A DNA stretch of 64,000 nt, taken from Prostheceraeus crozeri (Eukaryota > Platyhelminthes > Polycladida > Euryleptidae). The notes under the pieces are model-generated. The model made no database searches and was not told the origin of the DNA. It saw nothing but the letters and a program-made list of their open reading frames with translations. The position numbers and the translations under genes were made by a program. Positions 27,201 to 31,623 of this stretch are shown piece by piece (the first letter of the stretch is position 1; each line of letters opens with the position of its first letter). The stretch lies in assembly GCA_907163375.1 (NCBI GenBank), contig CAJQUW010001671.1, positions 1 to 64,000 on the forward strand, given 5' to 3'.

Positions 27201-30200
27201 TACCACGGAGATCGGATGCCTTCCTGTCGACTTCCAGTGGCACCTTCTGGGTTCGACCTCTGTACCTTGAGATTGCTAGGCCAAACACTTCACCACTGTG
27301 CCACGGAGACCGGATGCCCTTCCTGCCGACTTCCAATGACACTCTCGGGGCTCGACCTCTGGACAGAAAGATCGCAAGGCCAAGCACTTCACCACTGTGC
27401 CACGGAGACCGGATGACCTTCCTGCCGACTTCCAATGACACTCTCGGGGCTCGACCTCTGGACGAAAGATCGCAAGGCCAAGTACTTCACCACTGTGCCA
27501 TGGAGACCGGATGCCTTCCTGTCGACTTCCAGTGGCACCTTCGGGGTTCGACCTCTGTACCTTGAGATCGCTAAGCCAAGCACTTAACCACTGTACCACG
27601 GAGACCGGATGCCTTCCTGTCGACTTCCAGTGACACCTTCGGGCTCATCCTTTCACCATAAGATCGCTTGGCCAAGCACTTAACCACTGTGCCACGGAGA
27701 CCGGATGCCTTCCTGTCGACTTCCAGTGACACCTTCGGGCTCATCCTTTCACCATAAGATCGCTTGGCCAAGCACTTAACCACTGTGCCACGGAGACCGG
27801 ATGCCTTCCTGTCGACTTCCAGTGACACCTTCGGTGTTCGACCTCTGTACCTTGAGATTGCTAGGCCAAACACTTAACCACTGTACCACGGAGACCGGAT
27901 GCCTTCCTGTCGACTTCCAGTGACACCTTCGGGCTCATCCTTTCACCATAAGATCGCTTGGCCAAGCACTTAACCACTGTACCACGGAGATCGGATGCCT
28001 TCCTGTCGACTTCCAGTGACACCTTCGGTGTTCGACCTCTGTACCTTGAGATTGCTAGGCCAAACACTTAACCACTGTACCACGGAGACCGGATGCCTTC
28101 CTGTCGACTTCCAGTGACACCTTCGGGCTCATCCTTTCACCATAAGATCGCTTGGCCAAGCACTTAACCACTGTACCACGGAGATCGGATGCCTTCCTGT
28201 CGACTTCCAGTGACACCTTCGGTGTTCGACCTCTGTACCTTGAGATTGCTAGGCCAAACACTTAACCACTGTACCACGAAGATCGGATGCCTTCCTGTCG
28301 ACTTCCAGTGGCACCTTCGGTGTTCGACCTCTGTACCTTGAGATTGCTAGGCCAAACACTTAACCACTGTACCACGGAGATCGGATGCCTTCCTGTCGAC
28401 TTCCAGTCACACCTTCGGGACTCGACCTCTGTACCTTGAGATCGCTAGGCCAAGCACTTAGCCACTGTGCCACGGAGACCACATTCTAATTCATTTACGC
28501 AGATTCATGTATGAAGTTTTCAATTGAAATGTTGAAATCAGCAAAATGCGTGCAATTTTTAAATTCTCCAGATTTGACTTATTTAAGTGATCTCTTTGCA
28601 GGCCTCCTATGGAAGCATTGGTTCGTGGAAAGGAGGAGCTGTTTACTCAGCTCCTAGACGCTGTCGACGAGGAATTTCAACGTCTAGTGGTTTCCATGCG
28701 CACTCCTTGTGGTGCTTCGTTCCTCCAGCTTATGGCCGTTGCAGAAAACGCATCTGATCGAACCCTAAATCGTCTTCTCTCTCTTGATGTCGATCCTCAA
28801 AATACAGACCACAGCGGACAAACTGTTCTCCACTGGCTGGTGGAGTTTAAACGTCATGCACTTCTACAGTCATCTATCAAAGCTATTCGTCTATTCTTCA
28901 GAAAGAAAGATCCACGATCTGTGTCCTCTGAGATGTCTAGTCTTCTCAATCGAACTGACAATGATGGCCGCAGGTGAGCTGACCTACATCCTGACTGCTG
29001 AACGGGTTTTAGTGACATTTCGAGGGGCATTCATTAGATATCACTTTAAACACGCTACTGGCACATCGCTGAAGTTAGTGCGCCTGTAATGATCAATAAA
29101 TGCTGATTTTTGTAAACATAATATAAATAGAATAATCAAAGATTGGGTTTCATTCTCAGTTGCAAAATGGAAACAGACCTGAATAGTTGCCATTTCATCC
29201 AATATCAGGAATCATCATTTATTAATTGTTGTAGGCGCACTAACTTAGGCGACTTACCAGTGGTGTCTTTAAAGTGATATTTAATGACTGCCCGTCGAAA
29301 TTTCACTAACTTGCTAATTGCAAACATGAAATTGACCCGCGCATGGCTGCAATTTTAAATATGGGTAGTTGTGTCGATGTTGAGAGATGTGAACTATGCC
29401 TGGTGACAGGGTTGGTCACCGGGTTTAACCCGCCCGCCCGGTTTCGGGTTTTGCCCACCCGCCGGGTTTTATTGAAACAAAACATATTTATCAGCAAAAT
29501 CAGCTTACTAATTACATCAATATTCAGTAGTGATAATCACGAAACAAAAAAACAAAGGAAAATCATAAGTCAAAAACTTCTTCCAGTTCACCAGTGGACC
29601 CTTTTCGTCGCAATAGCCTGGAGAGGGTCACCAGCCTCCCGACTTTCTTGATGTCCAGTCGATTTCTCAACTTGGATTCAGCTGTCGAGAATTCCCGCTC
29701 AATCCCACCGGATGATGGCGGAAGAGCAAATATCCTGCTCATCATTGTGGCAACTTCAAACACAGTTCCTTGATGATCACTTCAGTTTACCTTACTTGGT
29801 GCGGCCAATTCGCAACTTGAATTAGAAAAGTTGACTTGGGATTTTTTACTTGAAATATGATGACGTACAATCTTTGGTTAGATTAGGCCTATACAAAATC
29901 TCTGGTCTTTTTACTCAAGCATAATTTACATACCAACAAATCAAAGTATATCAGTAGCTCGGATGACATCTATGTGGCAAGTAAGTTCTCCGCTTCATTG
30001 AAATGCGCCGATGATGAGCCGTCAGAGCATCTGTAGACCAGACTTTCGTCGGCTGACCACAATATGAGAGCCAATATCGCCATACCATGCTTTGCGTGAG
30101 ATATCCGTGTGGTCGTAATTCCCACCATTCTTCCCCAATACTGCGAAATGAACACTGCGAAGCGAAGAGATGACAACAACCACGGAATTAGATTAATAAC

Positions 30201-31623
30201 TGTGACAACAGCAATTAGAGGGAATGGCTGCATCAATCGTCAACCACAGAAATGTCGTCAACTCTTTTGAGATAGGAATCACCATGACGTGTTTCTAAAA
30301 ATAACACTCAATCAGAATTCAGCTCATGTATCCAATAACAGAAGTCGTCTGGTGCGACCGGGTTTCACCTGGTGTTAACGGGTTAAACCCGCCCGTCCGC
30401 AGGTTTTACTGCCATCGGGCGGGTTCTGACCAACCCTGCCGGGTGATGATTCCTGGTATTAACTTTTCGAGAGAGGGAAGCCCAAAACGATCGATGTCGT
30501 CGATTTCTCTTTATTGGCGAGGCCTTTCAGCCGCTACAGGCAGCAATCTTTCGCCTGAGGATTTTTTCGGCTTGTCGCCTACAAAGTAGTCATTTGATTC
30601 ATAATGAACACATAGACTTTTTTGCATTCAATTTCGTTAGCGAGAGCTGCTCGGTTCACCCATCAAGTCGCTCCACACACTCTACACGCATTTTGTCATC
30701 GACGCGTCCTCCTAACGTTCAATTTCGCTCGCTGATAGCGAGTTCTCTTTTGCCTATGCGCAGCCGATATTCATTTTCGTGACTTTGCCATTGATTTCAT
30801 AAAATACAATGCTTACTCGCAGATATAATTTCATCTTTAATTGTTCAGCATAAACTTAACGAGTACCATCATGAAAAATGTCCAAAAACATAGTCCTTTC
30901 TAACACATTTTGGCAGATATTTCTGCACTTCCTCAACTGACTGACTCCTGTGCTGCATTTGCCGAAAGTTCATGTAGCAAAATTAGATGTTGATTGTTAA
31001 GAGTTACTCTAGCATTTTGTTGCTGCTTCGACTCCAAATCTTCGTTGGCTACCTGGTTCAGAAAATTGAGACTTTAGGTTTGCCTTAGATGTTGAACCAG
31101 CCATCTCGCAAGCATTCAATATCGGTGAATACGGCGGAAGAAATGTTTGTTCATGATAGTGGGGATGGCCGTGGGGGATTTTTGTGTGGTGGATGTTGTC
31201 GTAGATAAAGCGACCTGAACACTCCATTATGCGTTAAGTCCTTCAGATGATGTGTGATCGTTGCTCGCTGTGAGGCCTGTGATTGCTATTATCATCGAAT
31301 ACTTTTTTCTTTTCAGTGCCCTTCATGCAGCTGTTTTATGTCACAACGTCGAGGCCATCAATACATTAGTTATTGAGAACTCAGTGGACGTCAATATTCA
31401 GTCTCGGAATGGTTTTACGGCTTTACATTGGGCCGTAGTGGTGAACGATGAAGTAGCTGTTCAGCGATTGCTCAAATTTGGGGCTCGGGTGCGTGCCAAA
31501 ACGAAATGGGGCGCAACTGTTTTGAAACTTGCTGAGGAAAACTCATCGGTCTCACAGAAAATCGTCGATCTACTTAATGAGGCAATCTCGAGGCGAAGCT
31601 CTTGTGAATCGGAGTCTGGATGA
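229..31623 (+). CDS. NFKB: NF-kappaB precursor (p100/p105/Relish type), 3' part of gene, six exons
   Basis: Join of 229-296, 354-565, 21623-21941, 23208-23409, 28602-28973 and 31317-31623 gives 492 residues to a TGA stop. The first exon continues a codon begun upstream, so the gene's 5' part (the DNA-binding Rel-homology N domain) lies outside the window. Seen: every junction is GT-AG and every phase matches. Order: end of RHD-N (residues 1-23), IPT dimerization domain (about 54-158), Ser-rich linker (about 159-300), about five ankyrin repeats (302-484), short Ser-rich tail. Known of the family: such precursors hold the Rel transcription factor in the cytoplasm through their own IkappaB-like ankyrin half until it is removed, then the Rel half enters the nucleus and regulates immune genes. 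Odd: IPT split by a 21 kb intron, no Gly-rich region, no death domain. Family assignment is firm; orthology to p105 versus Relish is not resolved. Confidence 0.92.
354..565 (+). CDS. NFKB: NF-kappaB exon b: RHD linker and first half of IPT domain
   Basis: 212 nt. Two bases complete the codon from exon a, then 70 codons end in phase 0 at AAG/GTACAG. SDEIYDVKKLNLKIHHINPG aligns with the family pattern SxxIYDxxxxNxxxLKIxRxxxxxG, and EMTILCSKIKES with EIFLLCDKVQKED, the hallmark first strands of the Rel IPT dimerization domain. Reading through the donor meets a stop 14 codons on, which supports splicing. The partner half of the domain lies 21 kb away at 21623. Confidence 0.92.
566..888. other. 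Start of the 21 kb NF-kappaB intron, no gene seen
   Basis: Donor GTACAG at 566 opens an intron that ends at the acceptor before 21623. This first stretch shows no coding signal or clear terminal repeats; the part from about 845 belongs to dispersed repeat R1. Confidence 0.7.
845..1085 (+). repeat. Dispersed repeat R1, copy 1
   Basis: About 240 bp also present, diverged, near 35490-35650 and 52560-52890 in the same orientation. Shared words include GGAAAAATAGTCGTACGTCG and CTTCAGATTC. The 63-residue ORF inside (889-1080) is not kept open in the other copies, so I do not call a gene. No terminal inverted repeats found; class unknown. Confidence 0.7.
1085..2345. repeat. 97-bp tandem satellite, about 13 units
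   Basis: The word TGCTACTGTG recurs at 1095, 1192, 1289 and 1386, a period of exactly 97 bp, and continues to about 2345, with one shortened unit near 2250. Units differ at scattered sites, mostly GACAGCGAAG versus GCCAGCGAAG and CACTGACTG versus CACTAACTG. No open frame runs through the array and no pol III boxes are seen. It follows directly on repeat R1, in the NF-kappaB giant intron. Confidence 0.92.
2346..3859. other. Intronic stretch with weak transposon relics
   Basis: No intact gene. On the minus strand near 3390-3450 a short peptide EEDWVKRV resembles the C-terminal tail of the zinc-finger LINEs found elsewhere in the window. Between about 3700 and 3860 the minus strand carries decayed remains of the Tc1-like transposase called at 3860-4154. 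The rest (2346-3380) shows nothing recognisable. Confidence 0.4.
3860..4154 (-). pseudogene. Tc1-like DNA transposase relic, N-terminal HTH part
   Basis: On the minus strand an ATG at 4154 opens MPRGKDLARTDIERVIELVY followed by a second helix-turn-helix segment (VKDVSMLLGI), the typical start of Tc1/IS630-type transposases, and stops at 3996. Beyond the stop, in a shifted frame, RNTEETIERRHQYAMWL matches the segment that precedes the first catalytic Asp, and weak DDE-like remains continue toward 3700. At least one stop and one frameshift break it, so it is dead. Flanking sequence at 4160-4370 is AT-rich with repeated TCGAATGACA-like words, possibly the element's end. Confidence 0.7.
4600..5530 (-). 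pseudogene. Zinc-finger non-LTR retrotransposon (LINE) fragment, RT end to C-terminus
   Basis: Read on the minus strand from 5530 to 4616. EDDFVLIAES (near 5500) is the reverse-transcriptase YADD palm motif with an altered first residue. Then come MAVNIDKTKVLIS, a treble-clef-like zinc finger (FPCGVCRKGV, CLTC), DLCYLGDVLGRSGG, and LLPVLTNKGI with HVYK, the conserved order of a LINE group common in corals, sponges and other invertebrates. The CGVC segment appears twice (5303-5491 and 5039-5302), so part is duplicated. Several frame changes; 5' truncated. Inference: dead copy inside the NF-kappaB intron. Confidence 0.82.
5531..5900. other. AT-rich intron sequence
   Basis: About 370 bp between a LINE fragment and the first GIY-YIG element. 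I see no ORF with a recognisable domain and no terminal repeats. Confidence 0.5.
5901..6545 (+). mobile_element. Penelope-like element remnant: GIY-YIG endonuclease piece flanked by inverted repeats
   Basis: Centre (about 6170-6410, plus strand) encodes a GIY-YIG endonuclease core of the kind at the C-terminus of Penelope-like elements: CVVYNFECRVDPDTQYLGQT, then RRLYQRIKEHIRG, SSHLTTC and FETRIVEAL. It is flanked by inverted arms of about 140 bp (5901-6051 and 6409-6545), seen for example as AGCTCATACGCTGA at 5907 and TCAGCGTATGAGCT at 6524. No reverse transcriptase is present. Known: Penelope-like elements have terminal repeats in direct or inverted orientation and often lose their 5' part. 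The copy is old and broken. Confidence 0.75.
6546..6929. other. Intron sequence, nothing recognised
   Basis: No domain, RNA gene or terminal repeat seen between the GIY-YIG element and dispersed repeat R2. Confidence 0.5.
6935..7160 (+). repeat. Dispersed repeat R2, uninterrupted copy
   Basis: Similar to 29218-29406 plus 30439-30470, where the same sequence is split by a hAT element. Shared words include GATATTTAATGA, GAAATTTCAC and ACTTGCTAATTGCAAA. This copy shows the unbroken sequence GATGATTCCT across the insertion point, so it serves as an empty-site reference. Confidence 0.7.
7161..7868. other. Intron sequence, nothing recognised
   Basis: About 700 bp of AT-rich DNA. Short ORFs (for example 7632-7817) match no family I know. 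Confidence 0.5.
8016..9004. mobile_element. Non-autonomous hAT element with coiled-coil ORF
   Basis: Terminal inverted repeats CAGTGTTTCGATTC / GAATCGAAACACTG (14 bp perfect) and the exact 8-bp target duplication GTGCGCAC (8008-8015 and 9005-9012) identify a hAT element of 989 bp. Subterminal CGGCGGG(T/G) words repeat inside both ends. There is no transposase; the only coding-like feature is the coiled-coil frame at 8214-8521. It sits in a LINE fragment. Confidence 0.92.
8214..8521 (+). pseudogene. Charged coiled-coil ORF carried by the hAT element, frameshifted
   Basis: ATG at 8214 starts MTKSFSAALEHDKEMKTLIK, which continues as Glu/Lys-rich sequence to the run GAAAAGAAAAAAAATCG near 8310. 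There the frame changes, and the second frame carries RLIAELIAARDEDKVKYEKA and a further heptad-like stretch to a TGA at 8519-8521. The whole reads as one parallel coiled coil of about 100 residues with one indel in an A-run. Function unknown; not a hAT transposase. The hAT element at 46066-48069 carries another coiled-coil ORF of different sequence. Confidence 0.55.
9076..9229. other. Intron sequence after LINE fragment
   Basis: Short spacer; the only feature of note is a repeated ATGATGCATGTGG-type word leading into the next repeat. Confidence 0.4.
9230..9445. repeat. Fragment of the terminal repeat of the 3.4-kb palindromic Penelope-like family
   Basis: About 200 bp aligns with 12597-12860 (and inverted with 13490-13735): shared GATGCATGTG, TTCTTGGAAATC, GACGGCGTCAGTTTGAATA, TTCTAATAATAGTAACTGCA. 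It is therefore a separate, older copy of part of that element's arm. The overlapping ORFs here are not supported by the other copies. Confidence 0.65.
9446..9866. other. Intron sequence, nothing recognised
   Basis: No coding or repeat structure I can support. Confidence 0.45.
9867..9952 (+). repeat. tRNA-derived SINE head
   Basis: A tRNA-like segment with a pol III A box (TAGTTCAATTGGTTAAGG, 9878-9895) and a B box (GGTTCGAGTCT, 9929-9939), spaced about as in a tRNA. The two ends do not form a convincing acceptor stem, so a SINE head or tRNA relic fits better than a working tRNA. A B-box half with the same words (CAGGGTTCGAGTCT) is in the NF-kappaB 3' region at 31750-31775. Confidence 0.65.
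9953..10478. other. Intron sequence, nothing recognised
   Basis: Contains a small duplication of AAAGGTGT-type words at 10375-10430 just before the fold-back element. No gene seen. Confidence 0.45.
10479..11110. mobile_element. Fold-back element with 76-bp terminal repeats, copy 1
   Basis: Left end holds three direct copies of a 76-bp unit (TCCGGCAGCC at 10481, 10557 and 10633: TCCGGCAGCCAGCACGAG..., ACGAGGCCGAAAATGAGACT). Right end (11033-11110) holds one copy in inverse orientation, ending GGCTGCCGGACTA. The interior is shared with 17580-17950. Terminal arrays of short repeats in opposite orientation are the mark of fold-back type DNA elements. No coding capacity seen; ORFs over the repeats are artefacts. 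Confidence 0.75.
11111..11460. other. Intron sequence between fold-back and palindrome
   Basis: A G/C-rich segment (11225-11320) includes GGGGAGGGGGAAGCG; no feature assigned. Confidence 0.4.
11461..14836. mobile_element. Penelope-like element copy forming a 3.4-kb near-perfect palindrome around a GIY-YIG core
   Basis: Left arm 11461-13106 is the inverted copy of right arm 13237-14836 (about 1.6 kb each, a few percent different); the 130-bp loop 13107-13236 is unique. Outer ends read CAGATCAGCTCAAATATCAG and its complement. The loop plus the start of the right arm encode a GIY-YIG endonuclease (see 13000-13389). Known: Penelope-like copies are often 5' truncated and end in an inverted stretch of their own terminal sequence. 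Here the inverted stretch includes the end of the coding region. The two arms each carry a matching 83-residue ORF (11890-12141 minus, 14196-14447 plus) with amino-acid changes between them and no known domain. Probably relatively young, as the arms are still alike. Confidence 0.8.
13000..13389 (+). CDS. GIY-YIG endonuclease domain of a Penelope-like element
   Basis: The unique loop encodes YACEVDPRTTHIGRTLRHLN and ARIKEH, the GIY-YIG core with HIG in the usual YIG position. The right arm continues with FKILGQASNNFELNIMEALF and IKKYNPSLNKQ, the conserved end of the Penelope-like endonuclease. The first third of the frame (before about 13107) is antisense to that same tail, because it lies in the inverted left arm, so the real domain is only about 90 residues. 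No reverse transcriptase precedes it. Likely an element relic, not a host gene. Confidence 0.7.
   Translation: MFRLGLYFLINNASIIFSSKLLDACPKILKLLELQLSYACEVDPRTTHIGRTLRHLNARIKEHSQKMSAISDHRINCSCSCNSSNFKILGQASNNFELNIMEALFIKKYNPSLNKQVNHEGTFFSCKLI
14880..15285 (-). pseudogene. LINE 3' tail (Jockey/CR1-like C-terminus)
   Basis: Minus-strand frame 15253-14915 (112 residues) reads PLSVRRDVASLSLFYKHYFG, then SKSFFVRTAQLWNQPP and LDAFKRRANRFL. This is the standard C-terminal end of many Jockey/CR1-superfamily LINEs, where RR.VASLSLFY and FF..A..LWN are hallmark words. It runs to the element's 3' end next to the palindromic element. Everything upstream (endonuclease, RT) is missing, so it is a 5'-truncated copy. 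Confidence 0.75.
15290..15895 (-). pseudogene. Zinc-finger LINE, C-terminal part
   Basis: Minus-strand ORF of 177 residues: DFCYLGDVVDSEASAEGAV, RTRIAASWTKWRELASLLTN, VRSVLIYGAETWPLS, RRMLRYMAKVRLKDKVTSEE and RRLRWFGHVRRANGDVI. These are the conserved steps of the region behind the RT of the same LINE group as 4600-5530 (there LLPVLTNKGI, here LASLLTNKGI). The frame stops at 15362 but related sequence continues to about 15290. It directly abuts the other LINE tail at 14880-15285 in the same orientation. Confidence 0.85.
15896..17336. other. Intron sequence with unassigned ORFs
   Basis: Contains small ORFs (16331-16702, 16941-17198) that match no family I recognise; 16941-17198 (MEPLKAVLTDVFGVTSRTSE, then a basic helix) is the most protein-like but isolated. 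A tRNA-like fragment lies at 16531-16595. Confidence 0.4.
16531..16595 (+). repeat. tRNA-like fragment with A and B boxes
   Basis: TAGCTCAGTCATGG (16540-16553) is a near-consensus A box and GGTTCGATTTC (16579-16589) a B box, but only about 26 bases separate them and no acceptor stem closes. A shortened tRNA relic or SINE piece is the likely reading. Confidence 0.4.
17337..18086. mobile_element. Fold-back element with 76-bp terminal repeats, copy 2
   Basis: Starts GAGGCCGAAAATGAGACTTT and ends with two inverted 76-bp-type units (TGTCGGCCTCGTTCCCTGCA, GGCTGCCGGACTA) at about 17945-18086. Sequence at 17390-17560 is the inverse of 17750-17935, so this copy folds on itself over about 200 bp, unlike copy 1, which has only the right half. 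Interior AACCACATTTAGATTTGGCG is common to both copies. Confidence 0.75.
18087..18300 (+). pseudogene. Decayed coiled-coil coding relic
   Basis: Plus-strand frame reads VAEETLSDANLKIQAVMKEK, NISRSELWKA, a stop, then KLEMRIERRSSL, a stop, and TEMADLQKERDQMKKIKA with a stop. Three short frames with heptad-like Glu/Lys/Leu spacing and two in-frame stops. It may be a relic of a transposon accessory protein or of a host gene; not assigned. Confidence 0.35.
18594..19896 (-). mobile_element. pogo/Tigger-like element, internally deleted
   Basis: TA target duplication (18592-18593, 19897-19898) and inverted ends CCGTAAAGCCTCTATTTGAA / TTCAAATAGAGGTTTTACGG define a 1303-bp element. Its minus strand keeps the transposase N-terminal DNA-binding part (19170-19601) and a C-terminal tail (about 18950-19160: YLKWIVDACYQLPKDLIIKS, then GCGLTNALDGSED), but the DDE catalytic core between them is gone. 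It inserted at the start of repeat A (19898 on). Confidence 0.88.
19170..19601 (-). CDS. pogo-type transposase DNA-binding domains (psq and CENP-B HTH)
   Basis: 143-residue ORF from ATG 19601. Residues about 15-60 are a psq-type helix-turn-helix (YDIPLKLEVVAYAEKHSKSK ... VPRACIQQW). Residues about 75-140 are a CENP-B/Tc5-type HTH (GAGRPLKDKEFDKKLICWVR ... KASNGWLEKFLLRHNL). It stops right where the catalytic domain would begin. The frame is open and could make a DNA-binding protein without catalysis, but no host-gene context supports domestication. Confidence 0.8.
   Translation of the reverse strand: MSSSSDTEDVTPTKRRIYDIPLKLEVVAYAEKHSKSKAAKDKKVPRACIQQWTEQKAHLEAQLKASSSSISSTKRLQGAGRPLKDKEFDKKLICWVRQQRQKKFRVSRTIIQKQALALSTDEDFKASNGWLEKFLLRHNLISR
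20135..21176. mobile_element. Small TIR element B nested in A
   Basis: Begins CATAGAAATTAACAATACCA and ends ATCCACTTCTATG. The solo 56-bp copy at 22239-22294 has the same two ends fused without the 1 kb between, showing that element C was inserted into B. Copy 2 of A at 26440-26460 lacks B, showing that B was inserted into A. Confidence 0.7.
20167..21151. mobile_element. TIR element C nested in B
   Basis: About 985 bp between TA (or CTAG) duplications, ends GAATGGAA / TTCCATTC. Inner sequence near the left end (GGCACACGCCGGGGCAACTTA) resembles the 200-bp element at 50853-51056. No transposase recognised; the ORFs inside (20114-20416, 20953-21141 minus) have no known domain. Confidence 0.65.
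21623..21941 (+). CDS. NFKB: NF-kappaB exon c: second half of IPT domain and start of linker
   Basis: 319 nt, acceptor TTTATTTCAG/GTG, donor CGAG/GTGAGA. It starts in phase 0, matching exon b. VKFSIGEWVEEVTPF, HHGVALVLLVPQCPSC, YVEAQITLYCPQTKKSSQPI and TFTYKADP follow the last strands of the Rel IPT domain (vertebrate pattern VHRQVAIVFRTPPY, V.VQLRRPSD, EPMEFQYLPD). After the domain comes a basic segment (RSFQSRTRDRSPLRD) that could serve as a nuclear localization signal, then LETD/SS at 21872-21883, a canonical caspase-8-type cleavage sequence, followed by acidic residues. Confidence 0.93.
21942..23207. other. NF-kappaB intron c-d, with solo element B
   Basis: Intron of 1266 bp. It holds the 56-bp solo copy of element B at 22239-22294; otherwise no gene. 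The ORF at 22929-23171 ends inside the intron and has no support. Confidence 0.7.
22239..22294. repeat. Solo 56-bp element B (empty site for C)
   Basis: CATAGAAATTAACAATACCA, then AAGTCCTAGTGTGCTATTAT and TTTCTATG: the outer halves of the nested element at 20135-21176 joined at a single CTAG. Confidence 0.75.
23208..23409 (+). CDS. NFKB: NF-kappaB exon d: Ser-rich linker
   Basis: 202 nt, acceptor CGTTTTCCAG/CG, donor AAC/GTAAGT. Two bases complete the codon from exon c, and two bases are left over at the end. It encodes a Ser-rich linker (residues about 200-267 of the visible chain) with a KRER basic patch, SSLNYHSSKSSPMSDL, and RSPYILQVPDKEGL just before the ankyrin half. No Gly-rich processing region as in p105/p100. 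A linker of this kind between Rel and ankyrin halves is where precursor processing acts in the family. Confidence 0.88.
23410..24122. other. Intron d-e, first part
   Basis: AT-rich; no gene or recognisable repeat. Confidence 0.5.
24123..25266 (-). mobile_element. mariner/Tc3-like element, deletion derivative
   Basis: Ends TACAAGGTGAGCATAAAGTC and, inverted, GACTTCATGCTCACCCTGTA; further matching inward over about 170 bp (for example ACTTCAGAAGTACCGTATCA and its complement) gives long inverted repeats with TA at both ends. The minus strand keeps only the N-terminal part of a transposase (24519-24863). Same end sequence family as the element starting at 62459. Confidence 0.82.
24519..24863 (-). 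pseudogene. mariner/Tc3-like transposase, N-terminal HTH only
   Basis: KSPITVQRNFRSHYGRSPPD, IKNWYEKFKETGSVGYLNRR, then GRPPASGEMVESVLL are the paired-like HTH and the linker GRP motif of mariner/Tc3 transposases. After about residue 75 the frame drifts and there is no DDE domain; about 250 residues are missing. The frame starts with a plausible ATG at 24863. Confidence 0.8.
25267..26174. other. Intron d-e, middle part, nothing recognised
   Basis: No domain or repeat structure supported; the 78-residue ORF at 25523-25759 is unassigned. Confidence 0.45.
26175..26590. mobile_element. Small DNA element A, uninterrupted copy
   Basis: Matches 19898-20134 and 21177-21327 in order, with only a short unrelated spacer (GTGATGTCAAAAAGG) where the other copy holds B and C. 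It is the empty site for B. An inverted stretch follows at 26590-26640 (TTAACATTTTCTATGTTAAT). Confidence 0.7.
26818..28482 (-). repeat. Tandem array of about 17 tRNA-like SINE units (about 97 bp), partly a 194-bp higher-order repeat
   Basis: Read on the minus strand each unit has CCGTGGYACAGTGGTTAAGT (A-box-like) and, in one unit type, AGGTCGAACCC (B-box-like), followed by GAAGTCGACAGGAAGGCATC. Unit starts at 26921, 27019, 27117 and 27213 show a spacing of 96-98 bp. Two subtypes exist: alpha (GTTCGACCTCTGTACCTTGA on the plus strand) and beta (GGCTCATCCTTTCACCATAA), the latter with the B box altered. From about 27620 to 28270 they alternate, giving identical 194-bp dimers. Long ORFs here are repeat artefacts. 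It lies in the NF-kappaB intron before the ankyrin exons. Confidence 0.85.
28602..28973 (+). CDS. NFKB: NF-kappaB exon e: linker end and ankyrin repeats 1-2
   Basis: 372 nt, acceptor TCTCTTTGCAG/G, donor CGCAG/GTGAGC. One base completes Thr from exon d, and two bases (AG) are left over. A helical segment (KEELFTQLLDAVDEEFQRLV) matches the lead-in before IkappaB-type ankyrin repeats. Then come a divergent repeat 1 (TPCGASFLQLMAVAE) and repeat 2 (DHSGQTVLHWLVEF), with a longer loop after the second helix (FFRKKDPRSVSSEMSSLLNR) as in repeats of Relish and p105. The exon ends inside repeat 3 (DNDGR). Confidence 0.93.
29218..29406 (+). repeat. Dispersed repeat R2, left part of interrupted copy
   Basis: Matches 6935-7120. 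It resumes after the hAT at 30439 (GATGATTCCT). An inverted R2-like end (29025-29110, TTAGTGCGCCTGTAATGATC) lies upstream, so R2 may itself be a TIR element. Confidence 0.65.
29407..30438 (-). mobile_element. hAT element with transposase C-terminal relic
   Basis: Inverted ends CAGGGTTGGTCA / TGACCAACCCTG, 8-bp near-identical duplications CCTGGTGA / CCGGGTGA, and repeated subterminal GGGCGGGT-type words. The minus-strand frame 29763-29563 encodes IFALPPSSGGIEREFSTAES, then RNRLDIKKVGRLVTLSRLLR: the hAT C-terminal dimerization motif (P.SS...ER.FSTA.....R). About 1 kb in total, so most of the transposase is missing. Confidence 0.88.
30990..31230 (-). pseudogene. Tc1/IS630-like transposase relic, C-terminal DDE part
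   Basis: Minus strand: FIYDNIHHTKIPH (second catalytic Asp region, DNA.xH), then EQTFLPPYSPILNACEMAGS, the LPPYSPxLNxxE motif with the third acidic residue. Followed by KANLKSQF as in the helix after the core. Truncated at both sides; no terminal repeats seen. Confidence 0.75.
31317..31623 (+). CDS. NFKB: NF-kappaB exon f: ankyrin repeats 3-5 and stop
   Basis: 307 nt, acceptor TTTTCTTTTCAG/T, stop TGA at 31621-31623. With AG from exon e the junction reads DNDGR-S-ALHAAVLCHN, a perfect ankyrin start. Repeat 4: RNGFTALHWAVVVNDEVAV. Repeat 5: TKWGATVLKLAEENSSVSQK, IVDLL. The chain ends 20 residues later in a Ser/Glu-rich tail (SRRSSCESESG). There is no death domain or PEST region such as in p105/p100, making the IkappaB half short (about five repeats, against six or seven usually). 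Confidence 0.94.

Larger units (their letters stand above)
28974..31316. other. NF-kappaB last intron, with R2, hAT and a Tc1-like relic
   Basis: 2.3 kb intron. It contains an inverted R2-like segment at 29025-29110, R2 at 29218-29406, a hAT element at 29407-30438, and a transposase relic on the minus strand at 30990-31230. Confidence 0.8.

Noticed and set aside
27082-28261. Several ORFs of 64-128 residues over the tRNA-like array
   Set aside because: They are translations of the 97-bp unit and repeat identically every 194 bp; no start or domain.
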